Positions 34,321-43,587 are shown, counted from the stretch's first letter. The stretch: 64,000 nt of DNA from Nocardia ninae NBRC 108245 (GCF_007990755.1 NZ_BJXA01000026.1:1-64000), one strand, 5' to 3'. Numbers and translations: made by a program. Notes: generated by a model from the sequence alone, not told the origin.

Positions 34321-35757
34321 ATGTCCATTGCGGAGTTGCGCAGTCAAATGCTGCGCCGCAAACCCATGGGGCAGATCGATGACGACAGCCCTGCCGATGA
34401 GCAGCTGGCCCGGTCGCTCGGCCTGTGGCAGCTCACGGCGATCGGCGTCGGCGGCATCATCGGCGCGGGTATCTTCACCCTCGCCGGCGCGGTCGCCAAC
34501 TCCGTCACCGGTCCCTCGGTGCTGATCTCGTTCCTGATCGCCGGTGTCGCCAGCGCCGCCGCCGCGCTCTGTTACGCCGAGTTCGCCGGCATGGTGCCGA
34601 AGGCGGGTTCCGCCTACACCTACGGCTACGTGTCGCTGGGCGAGCTCGCGGGCTGGTTCATCGGCTGGGATCTGTTGCTGGAGTACATCGCCGTGGCGGC
34701 GGTGGTCGCCATCGGTGTCTCCGGCTACTTCAAGTTCCTGCTCGAGCAGGTGAACATCGATCTGCCCAACTGGATGCTGGGTGCGAGCGGTACCGGCGAC
34801 GGCCATGTGGTCGACGTGTTCGCAATGTTGTTCTGCCTCGGTACCGCGTGGCTGCTGTCCCGCGGCATCCGCAGCGTCGGCCGGTTCGAGGCCGTCGCGG
34901 TGGCCATCAAGGTCGCCCTGGTCGTGCTGATCATCGTGCTCGGTGTCTTCCACATCGACAGCTCGAACTACACCCCGTACTTCCCGTTCGGCGGCGCCGC
35001 GGTGTGGACCGGCGCGGCCACCGTGTTCTTCGCCGTGTTCGGCTACGACGCGATGAGCACCGCCGCCGAGGAGTCGACGGACGGCAAGAAGCACCTGCCG
35101 AAGGCCATCCTCTACTCGCTGGCCATCGCGATCGTGCTGTACGTGCTGGCCACGCTGGTGCTGACGGGTATGCAGAAGTACACCGAGATCAGCCCGACGA
35201 GCGGTTTCTCCACCGCGTTCGAATCGGTCGGCATGCCCGGCATCGCGAACATCATCGCGATCGGCGCCATCGTCGGCATCGTCACCGTGGTGCTCACCTT
35301 CATGCTCGGCGTCACCCGCGTCTGGTACGCGATGAGCCGGGACGGGCTGCTGCCCGAGTGGTTCGCCAAGACGCATCCGGTGCGCAAGGTGCCGACCAGG
35401 GTGACCTGGATCGTCGGCATCGGCGCCGCGGTGATGGCCGGCCTGCTGGATATCACCGTGGTCGCCGAGCTCACCAACATCGGCATCCTGATGGCCTTCA
35501 TCGTCGTCTCGATCGCCGTGATCGTGCTGCGGCGCACCAGGCCCGATGAGCCGCGCGAGTTCAAGCTGCCGTTCATGCCGGTGGTCCCGCTGATCGGCAT
35601 CGGCTTCTCGCTGTACCTCATCTGGTCGCTGCCGTGGGAGACCTGGGCGCGGTTCGCGGTCTGGCTGGTCGTCGGACTGGCGGTGTACTTCGCCTACTCG
35701 CGCACGCACTCGAAGCTGGAGCGCAAGGGTTCGGCGGAGACGGCCGAGGTGATCTGA
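34321..35757 (+). CDS. APC-superfamily amino acid permease (cationic amino acid transporter type)
   Basis: 478 residues with twelve predicted membrane segments. The first helix carries the substrate-binding motif IGVGGIIGAGIF; also AEFAGMVPKAGSAYTYGYVSLGELAGWFIGWDLLLEY and FFAVFGYDAMSTAAEES, typical of the YfnA/CAT-like group. C-terminal cytoplasmic tail. AAAGGAAG upstream of the ATG. Placed after pruAB but with its own promoter region, so it may import proline or another amino acid; substrate is unproven. Confidence 0.9.
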   Translation: MSIAELRSQMLRRKPMGQIDDDSPADEQLARSLGLWQLTAIGVGGIIGAGIFTLAGAVANSVTGPSVLISFLIAGVASAAAALCYAEFAGMVPKAGSAYTYGYVSLGELAGWFIGWDLLLEYIAVAAVVAIGVSGYFKFLLEQVNIDLPNWMLGASGTGDGHVVDVFAMLFCLGTAWLLSRGIRSVGRFEAVAVAIKVALVVLIIVLGVFHIDSSNYTPYFPFGGAAVWTGAATVFFAVFGYDAMSTAAEESTDGKKHLPKAILYSLAIAIVLYVLATLVLTGMQKYTEISPTSGFSTAFESVGMPGIANIIAIGAIVGIVTVVLTFMLGVTRVWYAMSRDGLLPEWFAKTHPVRKVPTRVTWIVGIGAAVMAGLLDITVVAELTNIGILMAFIVVSIAVIVLRRTRPDEPREFKLPFMPVVPLIGIGFSLYLIWSLPWETWARFAVWLVVGLAVYFAYSRTHSKLERKGSAETAEVI

Positions 35758-35797
35758 AGGAACTCCGAGGGGCACCGACGCCAGCTCCTCGGGCCGG

Positions 35798-36679
35798 TTG
35801 GGTGGGTCGGCCGGATGGCCACCCACCCAGCTTGTTTCTCGGCGACGTATCGGACGGAGGTGGTGCCGCGCGAGTTCTCAGCGAATTCTCGTCACCGGCG
35901 CAGGTGGCGGTATCGGCACGCTGCTGCGATCGCGCCTACGTCGCCCCCATCGCATCCTGCGCCTCTTGGATTCGACCGAACTCCCCACTCCCGCACCGGA
36001 AGAGCGCGTGGAGATCGTCACCGGGTCACTCACCGACGCCGACACCATGGCCGCTGCGTGCCGTGACGTGGACGCGATCATCCACCTCGGCGGGATCAGC
36101 CGTGAGGACAGCTGGGAACGTGTGCTCGCGGTGAATGTCGATGGCACGCATACGGTTCTGGAGGCCGCACGACAAGCCGGTATCTCCCGCATCGTGCTGG
36201 CCTCCAGCAATCACGCGGTGGGCTACCGGGTAGTCGGCGAGGCAGGCCCGGACGGTATTGCCGGCGAGGCCCCACCGCGGCCGGACACCTATTACGGATT
36301 CAGCAAAGCGGCGGTCGAAGCCCTGGGCAGCCTCTATCACTCGCGGTTCGGCATGGATGTGCTGTGCATCCGGATCGGGTCGTGCTTCGAGCGGCCGCAT
36401 GACGTGCGCGGACTGTCGCTGTGGCTGTCCCCCGACGACTGCGCCCGATTGTTCGAGGCGTGCCTGAGCGCGAACAGCCCCGGCTTCCGGGTGCTGTGGG
36501 GCGTCTCGAAGAATTCGCGCGCGGTCGTCTCCCTGCGCGAGGCCGAAGAGCTCGGCTACCGCAGTCTCGACGATGCCGAGAAGTTCGCTCCGGAGATTCT
36601 CTCCGCGGGTGCGACCGCGCCGAAGCACATCGGCGGCGCTTTCCTGGAAACGCCGCTCGGCATACAGAATCCGCTCTGA
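35798..36679 (+). CDS. NAD-dependent epimerase/dehydratase, uronate-dehydrogenase-like
   Basis: About 293 residues if read from TTG at 35798; the recognisable fold begins later at RILVTGAGGGIGTLLRSRL. Extended SDR marks: GGISREDSWERVLAVNVDGT, ASSNHAVGY and the catalytic YYGFSKAAVE, matching the uronate dehydrogenase group, which oxidises galacturonate/glucuronate to aldarolactones. The first ~28 residues (Arg/Trp/Ser-rich) look non-native and no ATG or GTG lies in frame near the expected N-terminus, so the start is uncertain and a small indel is possible around 35863-35881. Substrate inferred from family likeness. Confidence 0.72.
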   Translation: MGGSAGWPPTQLVSRRRIGRRWCRASSQRILVTGAGGGIGTLLRSRLRRPHRILRLLDSTELPTPAPEERVEIVTGSLTDADTMAAACRDVDAIIHLGGISREDSWERVLAVNVDGTHTVLEAARQAGISRIVLASSNHAVGYRVVGEAGPDGIAGEAPPRPDTYYGFSKAAVEALGSLYHSRFGMDVLCIRIGSCFERPHDVRGLSLWLSPDDCARLFEACLSANSPGFRVLWGVSKNSRAVVSLREAEELGYRSLDDAEKFAPEILSAGATAPKHIGGAFLETPLGIQNPL

Positions 36680-36758
36680 CCTGGCTTTCCGTAGCTAGTC
36701 CAGCTACCGATCCGGCATCTCACGCACCCAATTCGCCGAAACACTGAACTCTTTGTGA

Positions 36759-36781
36759 TTCGCATCCGTATTGATTGCGAA
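36759..36781. promoter_or_regulatory. Inverted repeat upstream of the amidase gene
   Basis: TTCGCA and TGCGAA separated by 11 bases, about 94-116 bases before the amidase ATG; it overlaps a second pair CCGTAT/ATACGG with 16 bases between. AT-rich for this genome. Binding protein unknown. Confidence 0.3.
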
Positions 36782-36874
36782 ATGGTCATACGGCTATCTA
36801 CTGTCGGGGCTGCAACACGACGGCTCGGTCGTGCTGGTCACGCGACGCGGCGTGACCGAGAGGAGCAGTGGCAG

Positions 36875-38269
36875 ATGGATCTCCAGGACGTCGTATCCGC
36901 AGGCGTGCTCGAACAGCGTGCGCTGCTGGCGCAGGGTGCACTGTCCACGCATGAACTCGTCGCCGCCACGCTGGACGCCATCGACGCGGCCGCGGATCTC
37001 AATGCTTTCACCCGCGTGTGCCACGAGCAGGCTCGCGCCGAGGCCATCGAGCGGGACCGGGAGCGCGCCGCAGGCACCGTCGGCCCGCTACACGGCATAC
37101 CAATCGCGATCAAAGACGAGATCGACGTCGCAGGTTCGGTGACCTCCTTCGGCACCCGCGCCAACTCGACCCCGGTGCAGGCCGACGCCGAAGTCGTGCG
37201 CCGGTTGCGGGCCGCAGGTGCCGTCATCGTCGGTAAAACCACGATGCCCGAGTTCGGCCAGTGGCCGTACACCGAGTCGAGTACATATGGCGTGACCCGC
37301 AATCCGTGGGATCGAACCCGAACCACCGGCGGCTCCAGCGGTGGCTCCGCCGCGGCGGTCGCGGCGGGCCTGGTTCCGGTCGCGATCGGCAGTGACGGTG
37401 GCGGCTCCATCCGCATCCCGTCGGCTTGCTGCGGGCTCTTCGGCCTCAAAACTCAGCGCGGACGCGTGCCGGTCGCCCCCTTCGAGCATCTCTGGTGGGC
37501 GCTGGGCGTGACCGGGCCGTTGACCCGTGGCGTGCTCGACTCCGCGGTCGTCAACGACGTGATCCGCGGCAACACCCCCGGCGACCGGTTCACCGCACCG
37601 GACCCGGTGATGTCGTTCGAACAGGCCGCGCGGCAGACCACCACGGGTCTGCGGATCGGGTACAGCACGAAATCGCCTTCCCCACTGGCGAAGCCGGACC
37701 CGGAACATGTACGCGCGGTCCTCGACACCGCGACACTCCTTGCCGATCTCGGTCATTCCGTCTTCGAGGTGGATCCGCACTATCCGGAGTCCCTGCACGC
37801 CTTCTTCCCGCAGTTCTTCGGCGGGGTTCGTGCCGAAGTCGACCATGTCGAGCATCCAGAGTTGCTCGAACGCCGCACCCGCCAGACCGTCGCGCTGGGC
37901 GCGTGGGCCCGGCGGCCCGTCGTGGAATGGGCGATCCGGCAGGGAGAAGCCGTGGCGCACAAGGTCGATCGGGTATTCGCCGACTGCGACCTGCTGCTCA
38001 CCCCCACCCTCGCGGGCCGCCCGCCACACATCGGTGTGCTCGACGGCGCGAATACGGTTCGCGCGCAACTGCGATCCATCCCGATGGTGGCGTACACGGC
38101 GCTATGGAACGTGACGGGTCACCCGGCGGCGTCCCTGCCCGCGGGCGTCGGCACGGACGGCCTGCCGCTGGCGGTTCAGCTGATCGGCCCGCGCAACGGC
38201 GAAACGACCATCCTCACGGTCGCCGCTCAGCTCGAACAGGCTCGCCCACATCCCCGTCCACTGGGCTGA
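36875..38269 (+). CDS. Amidase-signature family amidase
   Basis: 464 residues. The Ser-cisSer-Lys triad is complete: Lys80 in IAIKDEIDV, Ser155 in the TGGSSGGSA loop, and nucleophile Ser178 in GSDGGGSIR. Hydrolyses carboxylic amides in the cytoplasm; the family also includes GatA, but length, lone position and lack of gatB/gatC neighbours argue for a stand-alone amidase. AGGAG lies nine bases before the ATG. Followed closely by the flavin-type gene, probably one transcript. Confidence 0.9.
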   Translation: MDLQDVVSAGVLEQRALLAQGALSTHELVAATLDAIDAAADLNAFTRVCHEQARAEAIERDRERAAGTVGPLHGIPIAIKDEIDVAGSVTSFGTRANSTPVQADAEVVRRLRAAGAVIVGKTTMPEFGQWPYTESSTYGVTRNPWDRTRTTGGSSGGSAAAVAAGLVPVAIGSDGGGSIRIPSACCGLFGLKTQRGRVPVAPFEHLWWALGVTGPLTRGVLDSAVVNDVIRGNTPGDRFTAPDPVMSFEQAARQTTTGLRIGYSTKSPSPLAKPDPEHVRAVLDTATLLADLGHSVFEVDPHYPESLHAFFPQFFGGVRAEVDHVEHPELLERRTRQTVALGAWARRPVVEWAIRQGEAVAHKVDRVFADCDLLLTPTLAGRPPHIGVLDGANTVRAQLRSIPMVAYTALWNVTGHPAASLPAGVGTDGLPLAVQLIGPRNGETTILTVAAQLEQARPHPRPLG

Positions 38270-38286
38270 AACCCGGTTCGGCGGCT

Positions 38287-38781
38287 ATGGTGGCCGATGT
38301 GACCGAATTGGGCGATATCGCACCACGTTTCGTGGAGCTCGCGCACAGCATCGTCTGGTGCACCGTGTCCACGACCGATCCGGCCGGGCGGCCGCGCAGC
38401 CGCGTCCTGCATCCGATCTGGGAGTGGGACGGCCAGGAGCTGACCGGGTGGATCTTCACCGGTCAGACCCCCGCCAAGCTGGCCCACCTCGCGCACAGCC
38501 CGTATGTGTCGTGCAACTACTGGGTACCGACGCACGACACCTGCCTGGCGGAGTGCGCCGCCGAATGGGTGGGCGACCTCGAGACGAAGACCAGATTGTG
38601 GGAGCTCTTCCGCAGCACACCCCCGCCGCTCGGCTACGACCCGGGCGGCATCGGCGTCCCCGGCTGGAACGGGCCGGATTCACCGGGCGTCAGCCTGTTG
38701 CGCCTGCGTCCGTGGCGCCTACGCGTGTTGCCCGGAAAAGACTTCTTTAACGGCCTCCCCGCCACCTCGTGGCGCGAGTGA
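38287..38781 (+). CDS. Pyridoxamine-5'-phosphate-oxidase-like (FMN split-barrel) protein
   Basis: 164 residues. The N-terminal half (VWCTVSTTDPAGRPRSRVLHPIWEW, GWIFTGQTPAKLAHLAHSPYVSCNYW) is a flavin-binding split barrel; the C-terminal part ends LLRLRPWRLRVLPG, typical of small stand-alone members. May bind FMN or F420. Several start codons are close together (ATG 38287, GTG 38290, GTG 38299). Lies 17 bases after the amidase. Confidence 0.8.
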   Translation: MVADVTELGDIAPRFVELAHSIVWCTVSTTDPAGRPRSRVLHPIWEWDGQELTGWIFTGQTPAKLAHLAHSPYVSCNYWVPTHDTCLAECAAEWVGDLETKTRLWELFRSTPPPLGYDPGGIGVPGWNGPDSPGVSLLRLRPWRLRVLPGKDFFNGLPATSWRE

Positions 38782-38805
38782 GCACAGTAACATTTCAGAT
38801 TTATC

Positions 38806-38816
38806 GAAGATAATTC
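38806..38816. promoter_or_regulatory. GAAGATAATTC box upstream of the Lrp gene (shared with ald)
   Basis: The same 11-mer is found upstream of ald at 40638-40648. It lies 46-56 bases before the Lrp-family start codon, in an AT-rich patch. Candidate binding site of the Lrp regulator. Confidence 0.45.
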
Positions 38817-38861
38817 AGGACTAAGGCAGGATTTACGAACAAGATTCTGTACCGTCGAGGA

Positions 38862-39386
38862 ATGCGGAAGAATGATTCACCCGGCGGCTCGACTCCACCC
38901 GCACCGCCGATCCACCCGCCCGCCGGTGTTCCGATCGATGATATCGACCGGATCCTGCTCGACCAGCTCGCGCGCGACGGCCGGATGACGAACAATGCGC
39001 TCGCCGCAGCGGCGGGCATCGCGCCGTCCACCTGCCTCGGCCGAGTGCGCGCCCTGGTGGAGCGCGGCGTCATTCGCGGCTTCCATGCCGACATCGATCC
39101 GGCCGCGCTCGGCCGCAGCCTGCAGGCCATGATCGCGGTGCGGCTGCGAGCCAGCGCCCGCCAGCACCTGGCCCAGTTCGGCGAGCAGATGTCGGAGTTC
39201 GAGGAGGTGCTCAACGTGTACTTCATCGCGGGCGCCGACGACTACCTGATCCACGTCGCCACCTCGCACACCGACGAGCTGCGCCGGTTCGTGCTGAACA
39301 ACCTGAGCGAGCATCCGGCGGTCGCGTCCACCGAGACGATCCTCATCTTCGAGCACATGCGGCCGCGGACGAATACCACGACATGA
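38862..39386 (+). CDS. aldR: Lrp/AsnC-family regulator, probable AldR
   Basis: 174 residues. A Pro-rich N-terminal tail, then the Lrp HTH (DDIDRILLDQLARDGRMTNNALAAAAGIAPSTCLGRVRALV) and the C-terminal RAM effector domain (VLNVYFIAGADDYLIHVAT). In mycobacteria an Lrp-type protein beside ald (AldR) controls alanine dehydrogenase in response to amino acids. Here the gene converges on ald, and both promoters share an 11-bp motif. Confidence 0.82.
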   Translation: MRKNDSPGGSTPPAPPIHPPAGVPIDDIDRILLDQLARDGRMTNNALAAAAGIAPSTCLGRVRALVERGVIRGFHADIDPAALGRSLQAMIAVRLRASARQHLAQFGEQMSEFEEVLNVYFIAGADDYLIHVATSHTDELRRFVLNNLSEHPAVASTETILIFEHMRPRTNTTT

Positions 39387-39420
39387 CAAGGGCGGCCGAC
39401 CCACCGGTCGGCCGCCCTTG
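39387..39420. terminator. Bidirectional terminator between aldR and ald
   Basis: Perfect 14-bp arms CAAGGGCGGCCGAC/GTCGGCCGCCCTTG with a six-base loop, starting just after the aldR stop codon. Confidence 0.85.
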
Positions 39421-39429
39421 CGAAACGTG

Positions 39430-40536
39430 TTACGCAACCAGGCTTTCGGCCGCGTAACCGTGCGCGGCCGCGACGGAAGCGGACAGCAGCACACCACCAT
39501 GCGTACTGAGACCGCTCGCCAGGCCCTGATCCGCCGCCACCGCCTCGCGCCAGCCGTGCTCGGCCAGCGAAACAACGTACGGCAGAGTGGCATTGGTGAG
39601 TGCGACGGTCGAGGTGTAAGGCACCGCGCCGGGCATGTTGGCCACGCAGTAGAACACCGACTCGTGCACCCGGTAGGTCGGGTCCGCGTGCGTGGTCGGA
39701 CGCGAATCAGCGAAGCAGCCGCCCTGGTCGATGGCGATGTCGACGAGCACCGAGCCCGGCTTCATCTGCGCGACCAGATCGTTGGACACCAGCGTCGGCG
39801 CCTTCGCACCGGGCACCAGCACCGCGCCGATCACCAGATCCGCTTCGCGCACGGCCTTTTCGACCTCGAGCCGGTTGGACATGATGGTCCGCACCTGCCC
39901 CTTGTACTGCGCGTCGATCTCGCGCAGCCGGGCGATGTTCAGGTCGAGCACGGTCACCTCGGCGCGCATGCCGTGCGCGATGGCGATCGAGTTGCCACCC
40001 GCCACACCCGCGCCGATCACCACCACGCTGGCGGGCGGGGTGCCAGGCACGCCGCCCATCAGCACGCCGCGGCCACCGCCGTTGCGCATCAGGTGGTAGG
40101 CGCCCGCCTGCGGTGCCAGCCGGCCCGCGACCTCGCTCATCGGGGCGAGCAGCGGCAGCGATCCGTCCCGGCCGGTGACCGTTTCGTAGGCGATCGAGGT
40201 GATGCCCGAGCTCAGCAGCGCGTCGGTGCACTCCTTGGAGGCCGCGAGGTGCAGGTAGGTGAACAGCACCTGACCTTCCCGCATGCGTGAATACTCCTCG
40301 GCCACCGGCTCTTTCACCTTGAGCACCAGTTCGGCGGTGCCCCAGACCTCGTCGGCGGAGTTCAGCACCCGCGCGCCTGCGACGGTGTATGCCTCGTCCT
40401 CGAACGCCGATCCGCGACCGGCACCGGTCTCGATGTACACCTCGTGCCCACGGGAGACGAGCTCGTGCACACCGGCCGGGGTGATCGCAACCCGATACTC
40501 GTGGTTCTTGACCTCGCGGGGGACCCCGATCTTCAC
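39430..40536 (-). CDS. ald: Alanine dehydrogenase
   Basis: NAD-dependent reversible deamination of L-alanine to pyruvate and ammonia. 368 residues, standard length. Signature segments: MKIGVPREVKNHEYRVAITP, VLKVKEP with the substrate-binding Lys, FTYLHLAAS with the catalytic His, Rossmann VVIGAGVAGGNSIAIAHGM, and DIAIDQGGC. ATG with GGAGCGC upstream. Upstream sequence is AT-rich and holds the motif shared with the Lrp gene. Confidence 0.96.
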   Translation of the reverse strand: MKIGVPREVKNHEYRVAITPAGVHELVSRGHEVYIETGAGRGSAFEDEAYTVAGARVLNSADEVWGTAELVLKVKEPVAEEYSRMREGQVLFTYLHLAASKECTDALLSSGITSIAYETVTGRDGSLPLLAPMSEVAGRLAPQAGAYHLMRNGGGRGVLMGGVPGTPPASVVVIGAGVAGGNSIAIAHGMRAEVTVLDLNIARLREIDAQYKGQVRTIMSNRLEVEKAVREADLVIGAVLVPGAKAPTLVSNDLVAQMKPGSVLVDIAIDQGGCFADSRPTTHADPTYRVHESVFYCVANMPGAVPYTSTVALTNATLPYVVSLAEHGWREAVAADQGLASGLSTHGGVLLSASVAAAHGYAAESLVA

Positions 40537-40637
40537 CTGCGCTCCTGAATGTCGATGGATGTCGATAGTCGATCCGCATAATATGGACCGTTACAGGTCA
40601 AATTATGAATATCATGCAAGATCAGGTCTAGATATAT

Positions 40638-40648
40638 GAAGATAATTC
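40638..40648. promoter_or_regulatory. GAAGATAATTC box upstream of ald (shared with aldR)
   Basis: Identical 11-mer to 38806-38816, about 100 bases upstream of the ald ATG in an AT-rich stretch (40560-40650) that also holds ATAATAT and AATTATGAATAT. The rest of 40651-40930 returns to high GC and shows no convincing gene. Confidence 0.45.
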
Positions 40649-40935
40649 TTTGAACTGGCCCAGGCGCGGTTGAATCCTCGGAACAGGTCCGGGCTGACGG
40701 CCCTCGCCCGCAAGATGTTCGACCAGCCGGCCGCAGAGCAGCCGACTGAAGGTTCGCGTGCACATCCCGGCAATCTCACACACGTCCCTCGACCTCACGC
40801 ACGCCCTCGGCCGCACATCCCCTCGAACCTCGCGCACGTATTCACTGACCAGTTCGAGCGCACATCCGTGGCCCGCCGAATGCACGCAACCGCAGCGGTA
40901 ACAAACCTCACAGTCGGTTCGCGATAATTCCTGCC

Positions 40936-40950
40936 TAAGATACAACTTGT
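40936..40950 (+). promoter_or_regulatory. Promoter -10 and operator overlapping the GntR start (leaderless transcript likely)
   Basis: TAAGAT at 40936-40941 stands only seven bases before the GTG start, and no ribosome-binding site exists between them, as expected for a leaderless mRNA. ACAA-C-TTGT (40942-40950) is a perfect short palindrome that runs into the start codon, well placed for autorepression. Confidence 0.45.
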
Positions 40951-41590
40951 GTCTAAGACGTATTCATCAGCCGAGCATGCCTACCGCGAGGTCAAGGAAC
41001 GCATCCTGACCGGCGGTTTGTCCGGAGGCGAACTCATCAGCGAAGGCGAGATAGCCGCCGAGCTCGGCACGTCGCGGACACCCGTGCGCGAGGCCTTCCT
41101 GCGGCTGGAAACCGAAGGCTGGATGAAGCTCTACCCCAAGCGCGGCGCGCTGGTGGTACCGATACCGCCCGACGAGGCCGAGCACGTCGCCTACGCCCGC
41201 TATGTCGTCGAGGCGGCCGCAGTCCGTGCGCTGGCCGGCACCGACCGGACGGCACTGACGTCGCTGTTCCGTTCGTCGCTCGACCGGCAGCGCGAGCTGG
41301 CCGCGGCAGGCGACCTCGACCAGTTCGCCCTGGTGGACACCGACTTCCATCGCTCGTATGTGATCGCTGCGGGTAACCCACTGCTGGCGAGCTTCTACGA
41401 TTCATTGCGCGAACGGCAGCGCCGAATGAACAGCGTCGCGCTACGCCGCGGCCCGATCGACATCGACCGGATCATCGAGCAGCACGCACACCTGGCCGGG
41501 CTGATCGAAACCGGAGAGGTCGACCGCTTCGCCACCGCACTGGCCGAGCACCTCTCCGGCGTGCACCAGCTAGAGCTACGGGGGCTGTGA
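40949..41590 (+). CDS. GntR-family (FadR/FCD subgroup) regulator
   Basis: 213 residues. Winged HTH (residues ~8-75; LISEGEIAAELGTSRTPVREAFLRLE) and an FCD effector domain with the metal-binding Asp/His pattern (DLDQFALVDTDFHRSYVIAAGN, EQHAHLAGLIETGEVDRF, LAEHLSGVH). GTG start. Its stop overlaps the start of the MFS transporter by one base, so it almost certainly regulates that transporter. Confidence 0.88.
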   Translation: MSKTYSSAEHAYREVKERILTGGLSGGELISEGEIAAELGTSRTPVREAFLRLETEGWMKLYPKRGALVVPIPPDEAEHVAYARYVVEAAAVRALAGTDRTALTSLFRSSLDRQRELAAAGDLDQFALVDTDFHRSYVIAAGNPLLASFYDSLRERQRRMNSVALRRGPIDIDRIIEQHAHLAGLIETGEVDRFATALAEHLSGVHQLELRGL

Positions 41591-42834
41591 TGACGACGCT
41601 GACCACCGCGCTCCGGCCCACCCTCACCAAGCCCGCCACGAAGGCGTGGTGGGGTGTCGCCGCCGCGATGTTCGCCATCGCCTGGGGCGGCAACGAATTC
41701 ACCCCGCTGCTGGTGATGTACAAAAACCACGGCCTGCCCGTCACGACGGTGGATCTGCTGCTGTTCTATTACGTCCTCGGCATCGTCCCCGCACTGTTGA
41801 TCGGCGGGCCGCTGTCGGACCGGTACGGCCGCCGCGCGTTGCTGCGTCCGGGCCCGCTGATCACTGCGGCGGGCTCGCTACTGCTGGCATTCGGATCCGC
41901 TTCTGTGCCTGCACTTTCCGCCGGCCGGGTGCTGTGCGGGATAGCGCTCGGACTGGCCATGGCGGTCGGCAGCAGCTGGCTGAAGGAACTCGCGCAACCA
42001 CCGTTCGGTCCCGCGCTGCCCGGCGGCACCGGCGCGCGGCGCTCGGCCATGAGCCTCACCGGCGGCTTCGCGGTCGGCGCAGGATTCGCTGGTGTGCTCG
42101 CACAGTGGGCGCCGTGGCCCAACACACTCGCCTATCTGATCAACGTCGCGCTGTGCCTGGTCGCCGCACTGTGGGTGGCGCAAGTACCGGAAACGGTAGT
42201 CCCCCAGAAAAACCCGGGTCGCCTGCGCGATGACCTGAAGGTACCCGCAGCCGGACACCGCAGATTCCGCTGTGTCGCACTGCCGGTCGCGCTGTGGTTG
42301 TTCACCTCCGCCGGCACGGCGTACGCGGTCATGCCCACCTTGATGGCGCCGCATATCCACGGCGCACCGATCGCGTTCTCGGCACTCGTCGGAGTCATCA
42401 CGCTCAGTTGCGGTTTCGCGATCCAGTCCGTGGCCCGGCGGATCGACAAACCCGGCACCGCACGCGCGGCGGTCGTCTCACTGGCCTTCGTCACCTGCGG
42501 AATGATCACGGCGGCTTGGGCTTCCGCCGCACTGACGCTGTGGGCGACCCTGGCAACGGCCGTCGTACTCGGCGCGGGATACGGCATCGGCCTGGTCGCC
42601 GGACTCCAGGAGATCGAACGCATCGCCACCCCAGCCGATCTCGCCGGACTGACCGCAGTGTTCTACTCGGTGAGCTATCTGGGCTTCGGCGTGCCCGCCC
42701 TGCTGTCGTTCCTGCACGAGCAGCTGGGCTTCGGCTACCCCTCGATGTTCGCCGTGGCGGCGCTCGCGGCAGCAAGCAGCCTGACGCTCGCCATCCGGAA
42801 CTACCGCGCTGAACCGCGGGCGACCTCCCGATAG
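41590..42834 (+). CDS. Major facilitator superfamily transporter
   Basis: 414 residues, about twelve membrane segments. The loop 2-3 motif GGPLSDRYGRRALLRPGPL is the MFS signature. Substrate unknown; regulator-transporter coupling suggests uptake of a metabolite or efflux of a toxic one. ATG at 41590 overlaps the regulator's TGA; a GTG one codon earlier is possible. Confidence 0.87.
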   Translation: MTTLTTALRPTLTKPATKAWWGVAAAMFAIAWGGNEFTPLLVMYKNHGLPVTTVDLLLFYYVLGIVPALLIGGPLSDRYGRRALLRPGPLITAAGSLLLAFGSASVPALSAGRVLCGIALGLAMAVGSSWLKELAQPPFGPALPGGTGARRSAMSLTGGFAVGAGFAGVLAQWAPWPNTLAYLINVALCLVAALWVAQVPETVVPQKNPGRLRDDLKVPAAGHRRFRCVALPVALWLFTSAGTAYAVMPTLMAPHIHGAPIAFSALVGVITLSCGFAIQSVARRIDKPGTARAAVVSLAFVTCGMITAAWASAALTLWATLATAVVLGAGYGIGLVAGLQEIERIATPADLAGLTAVFYSVSYLGFGVPALLSFLHEQLGFGYPSMFAVAALAAASSLTLAIRNYRAEPRATSR

Positions 42835-43045
42835 GTTGGCCCATACCCGCCCCGTTGCCGCGCACGGTCGCCGGACGGTCGGCCGCAATCGCCATCGCCA
42901 TTGCCATCGCCGACAAGACAGCGAGGCCGCCCGCAAAATCAGTGGCGACGGCGACCGACCCGTTGCTACGGTTGCCGCCGCGCTGGTAGAGCGCCCCAGA
43001 GATCGGTTTTGCCCGGGCTGACGGCCCACGGAAGAAAGAGTGTTT

Positions 43046-43132
43046 ATGACCCGGACCGCGCCGAGCGCGCCTCACCGCGTGGCGCCGAGCCGTACCGGTT
43101 CCGCCCACGCCCGCACAGCCAACCGCCGCTAA
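43046..43132 (+). CDS. Possible 28-residue Arg-rich leader peptide upstream of RNHCP genes
   Basis: A short frame, ATG to TAA, preceded by GAAAGAG, with G or C at almost every third position. The product is rich in Arg, Ala, Thr and Ser with no hydrophobic segment. It ends 70 bases before the first RNHCP gene and could be an upstream regulatory peptide or chance. The rest of 42835-43202 shows no other gene. Confidence 0.25.
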   Translation: MTRTAPSAPHRVAPSRTGSAHARTANRR

Positions 43133-43202
43133 ATACTTCCGAGGCGCGCTCGGCCTGCTCCTGCTGTAACTGCATCAAGCCCTCAGCAAAGGAGTAATCC
43201 GG

Positions 43203-43577
43203 GTGTCAGACAACACCTCTCACGGTCCCAGCGCATCGCTGCGTACCGACACCTTCACCTGCGTGCGTTGCGGCCTCGTCGTGGCCACGCTCGCGCCGGA
43301 CAACGGCTGGCGCAACCACTGCCCGAGCTGCCTCAACTCACGGCACACCCACGACCACGTCGAGGGTGGCACTTCCGACTGCCGCGCCAGAATGGCGCCG
43401 CTGTCGATTGCCGTGCTGCGCACCGGCGAATGGGCCGTGGTGCACCGCTGCACCCGCTGCCACGAGCTGGCGCTGCACCCCGTGTGCGGCGACGACAACC
43501 AGCTCATCCTGATGCGCATGGCGGTCCGCCCGCTCGCCGAACCACCGTTCCCCCTCGAAGTTTTCGGCGATCTGTAG
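43203..43577 (+). CDS. RNHCP-domain protein, copy 1
   Basis: 124 residues. Two Cys-pair zinc-ribbon-like sites: FTCVRCG and HCPSCLNSRH in the first, then C-R in TSDCRARM, and VHRCTRCHELALHPVCGDDNQ in the second. The (R/W)NHCPxCLxSRH stretch gives the family its name; function is not established. GTG start with AAAGGAG eight bases upstream. Followed after ten bases by a paralogue sharing the same Cys/His layout. Confidence 0.85.
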   Translation: MSDNTSHGPSASLRTDTFTCVRCGLVVATLAPDNGWRNHCPSCLNSRHTHDHVEGGTSDCRARMAPLSIAVLRTGEWAVVHRCTRCHELALHPVCGDDNQLILMRMAVRPLAEPPFPLEVFGDL

Positions 43578-43587
43578 GGGGTGCGGC

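Noticed and set aside
33496-35826. Minus-strand open frame of 776 codons across pruB and the APC permease
   Set aside because: Asp/Arg/His/Gln-rich shadow sequence; real genes on the plus strand.
40628-40945. Frames of 85-105 codons on both strands between ald and the GntR gene
   Set aside because: No ribosome-binding site, Arg/Cys/Pro-rich odd composition, and overlap with promoter elements.
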